A stretch of DNA of 6,298 nucleotides from assembly GCA_021151805.1 (NCBI GenBank), contig JAGKWN010000163.1, positions 1-6,298 on the forward strand, read 5' to 3'. The position numbers and the translations under genes were made by a program. This DNA is from Cytophagaceae bacterium. GTDB taxonomy: Bacteria; Bacteroidota; Bacteroidia; Cytophagales; Cytophagaceae. The first letter of the stretch is position 1; each line of letters begins with the position of its first letter. The notes below the pieces were generated by a model. That model did not search any database and was not told the DNA's origin. It saw only the letters and a list, made by a program, of their open reading frames with translations. This document shows positions 4,891-6,298 of the stretch, piece by piece.

Positions 4891-6231
4891 TTAGTTTACA
4901 ACTATTTTCTTTACACTTCCTCCATCGGATGAGCGCACAGAGAGCAGGTATAATCCAGCCTTCACACCTGTAACATCCAGCTCCATGGTATGTTTACCGG
5001 CAGACTGTGTTGAATTGGTAAGGACATGTTTCACTACTTTCCCGCTTTGATCCAATAGTTCAATGGTGATAACATCAGTAGAAGCTAATGTATAACCAAT
5101 TTCTGTTTGCTGTACGGCAGGGTTTGGTGACACTGTTAAACTGTATTTATCCGAATAATCTGCGGGAGATAAAATGCCTGTTGGCGGCCCCGCGTTTGGA
5201 TCAAAGACAGGTGTAGTAGTTCTGTAGATATTTGAAAGAAAAGGTGATGCAAACAGATAGCCGGTATTGTTGCTTAACCAAAATGAACCAGGAAATATTT
5301 GTGGCTCGCTTGGCAAACCGGTAATTTCTTTCGTCCATGTCTTACCCAAATCTGCAGACATATAAACGCCGTAATTAGTGGATGAACCTGTATTGATACC
5401 TGCATAGATCGTGTCATTGGGAGCAATGATCAATGTGTTTGCATATTGAGAAGCCGGCCAGCCTGTTCTTGGTACAGCAGTCCAGTTGATACCATCAATG
5501 GAGCGTACCAATCCGAAATTTGAAGAATCCATATAAAGAGAATCATTGGAAGCAACAACTATAGAACCAGCGATCGCATAATTAATGGGATCACTTTTTG
5601 CAAGCATTGTCCAGCTTGTTCCTGAATTCGTTGATTTGAATACATCGTTACCAATTGTTGTAAAATAGTTTCCATTACTGGTTTCAACCAGAGATCCTAA
5701 ATCATGTGTCATAGTCATGATATAAGACCAGTTATTACCATTGTTGGTAGACCGGTACATTTTAATTACTTCCGTAGAAACCGTTTTATTTGTACTCGTA
5801 ACGAAAATCGTTCCGTTTGACATCACCCGTATATCCGTAAGTATGGTATCATTGCCAAGACCATTATTTTTCTTTGTCCAGTTTAATCCCTGATCAGTAG
5901 AAACAAAAAAACCTCTTCCTACATAGGGAATGTTTGAATTCGAAAAATTAATCAGAAATAAATTATTCTGATAAGCGGCAAAAATATTATAATTTGTTGT
6001 AGGATAACCACTCACTGGAGTTATTGGCGCCCATGTTGCGCCGCTGTTTGAAGATTTTAACAAACCGGTACTTCCCCTTCTAACAAACATATTTTTAGCT
6101 GATGTTTCAGCAAAAGAATATATTTCTGAACTGTTCGTGTAAACCTTACTCCAGGATTGTGCATTAACTGAATTGGAAAGTATGCATAGAAATAGAATGG
6201 CATAAATTGCCGGGATTGATTTTTTCATCAT
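4891..6231 (-). CDS. Secreted Asp-box (BNR-like) beta-propeller with T9SS sorting domain
   Basis: The 446-residue product has a signal peptide (Lys-Lys at 3-4, hydrophobic core about 7-18, likely cut after NSVNA at 24) and a repeat region. Six Asp-box-like motifs are visible at 60-67, 111-118, 161-168, 200-207, 244-250 and 292-299, following S-x-(D/N)-x-G-x-x-W, spaced about 40-50 residues as in sialidase-like and YCF48/VPS10-type propellers. The last 80 residues (from VSPNPA at 367-372 to KKIVVN at the end) form a type A T9SS sorting domain with the typical GLYLL strand. The protein should pass the outer membrane through T9SS and be released or attached to the surface. No sialidase catalytic Arg triad could be assigned, so a binding or adhesive role is at least as likely as an enzymatic one. 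It runs convergent to the hydrolase gene. The ATG at 6231 is followed by a second ATG at 6228; either may serve. Confidence 0.88.
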   Translation of the reverse strand: MMKKSIPAIYAILFLCILSNSVNAQSWSKVYTNSSEIYSFAETSAKNMFVRRGSTGLLKSSNSGATWAPITPVSGYPTTNYNIFAAYQNNLFLINFSNSNIPYVGRGFFVSTDQGLNWTKKNNGLGNDTILTDIRVMSNGTIFVTSTNKTVSTEVIKMYRSTNNGNNWSYIMTMTHDLGSLVETSNGNYFTTIGNDVFKSTNSGTSWTMLAKSDPINYAIAGSIVVASNDSLYMDSSNFGLVRSIDGINWTAVPRTGWPASQYANTLIIAPNDTIYAGINTGSSTNYGVYMSADLGKTWTKEITGLPSEPQIFPGSFWLSNNTGYLFASPFLSNIYRTTTPVFDPNAGPPTGILSPADYSDKYSLTVSPNPAVQQTEIGYTLASTDVITIELLDQSGKVVKHVLTNSTQSAGKHTMELDVTGVKAGLYLLSVRSSDGGSVKKIVVN

Positions 6232-6298
6232 TTAATACGGTTAATTAAAAGTATAGCTTGAAAATTGTTGAATGTATTTCCAAGGTAGAATAAAAAAA

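Noticed and set aside
6246..6253. TACTTTTA on the - strand as a -7 element for the propeller gene
   Set aside because: It matches seven of eight consensus positions but lacks a TTG at about 19 nt upstream and would leave a very short leader; the evidence is too weak.
1..6298. CRISPR array, insertion sequence, tRNA or rRNA
   Set aside because: No regularly spaced direct repeats, transposase frame, terminal inverted repeats or tRNA/rRNA sequence were seen on either strand.

Overview
The window looks like chromosomal DNA from a member of the Bacteroidota, most likely a Cytophaga-like gliding or environmental species. The evidence is: a secreted protein with a type IX secretion (T9SS/Por) C-terminal sorting domain; a near-perfect Bacteroidota promoter (TTG-N19-TAnnTTTG); no Shine-Dalgarno sequences, with A-rich stretches before the start codons instead; and AT-rich intergenic DNA around moderately AT-rich genes. 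The species is inferred from style and not proven.

Layout. Bases 1-441 hold no gene; they carry several AT-rich inverted repeats and the promoter at 336-365. Bases 442-2968 form a tight four-gene + strand operon (gaps of 3, 3 and 13 nt). It encodes a three-segment membrane protein of unknown function, a small N-terminally anchored coiled-coil protein, an exported coiled-coil protein with a C-terminal membrane anchor, and a leaderless N-acetylmuramidase-domain (DUF3380) protein. A strong hairpin terminator (2988-3044) closes it. On the - strand, 3066-3959 encodes a SIR2-like protein related to bacterial NADase-type defence proteins. After a 266-base gap, 4226-4759 (+) encodes a leaderless NlpC/P60-like protein of the TIGR02594 type. 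A perfect 19-bp bidirectional terminator separates it from the convergent gene at 4891-6231 (-), a secreted Asp-box (BNR-like) beta-propeller with a T9SS tail.

How the genes may work together. A glycan-cutting muramidase and a peptide-cutting NlpC/P60-like enzyme, both without signal peptides, lie on either side of a SIR2-like gene. The muramidase is co-transcribed with three membrane proteins, two of which place long coiled coils in the periplasm. This resembles the parts list of a phage lysis cassette (membrane protein, spanin-like coiled coils, endolysin), but there are no phage structural genes here. A host-encoded controlled-lysis, particle-release, envelope-remodelling or defence-linked module is a testable idea, not a demonstrated one. 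The propeller gene looks independent of it.
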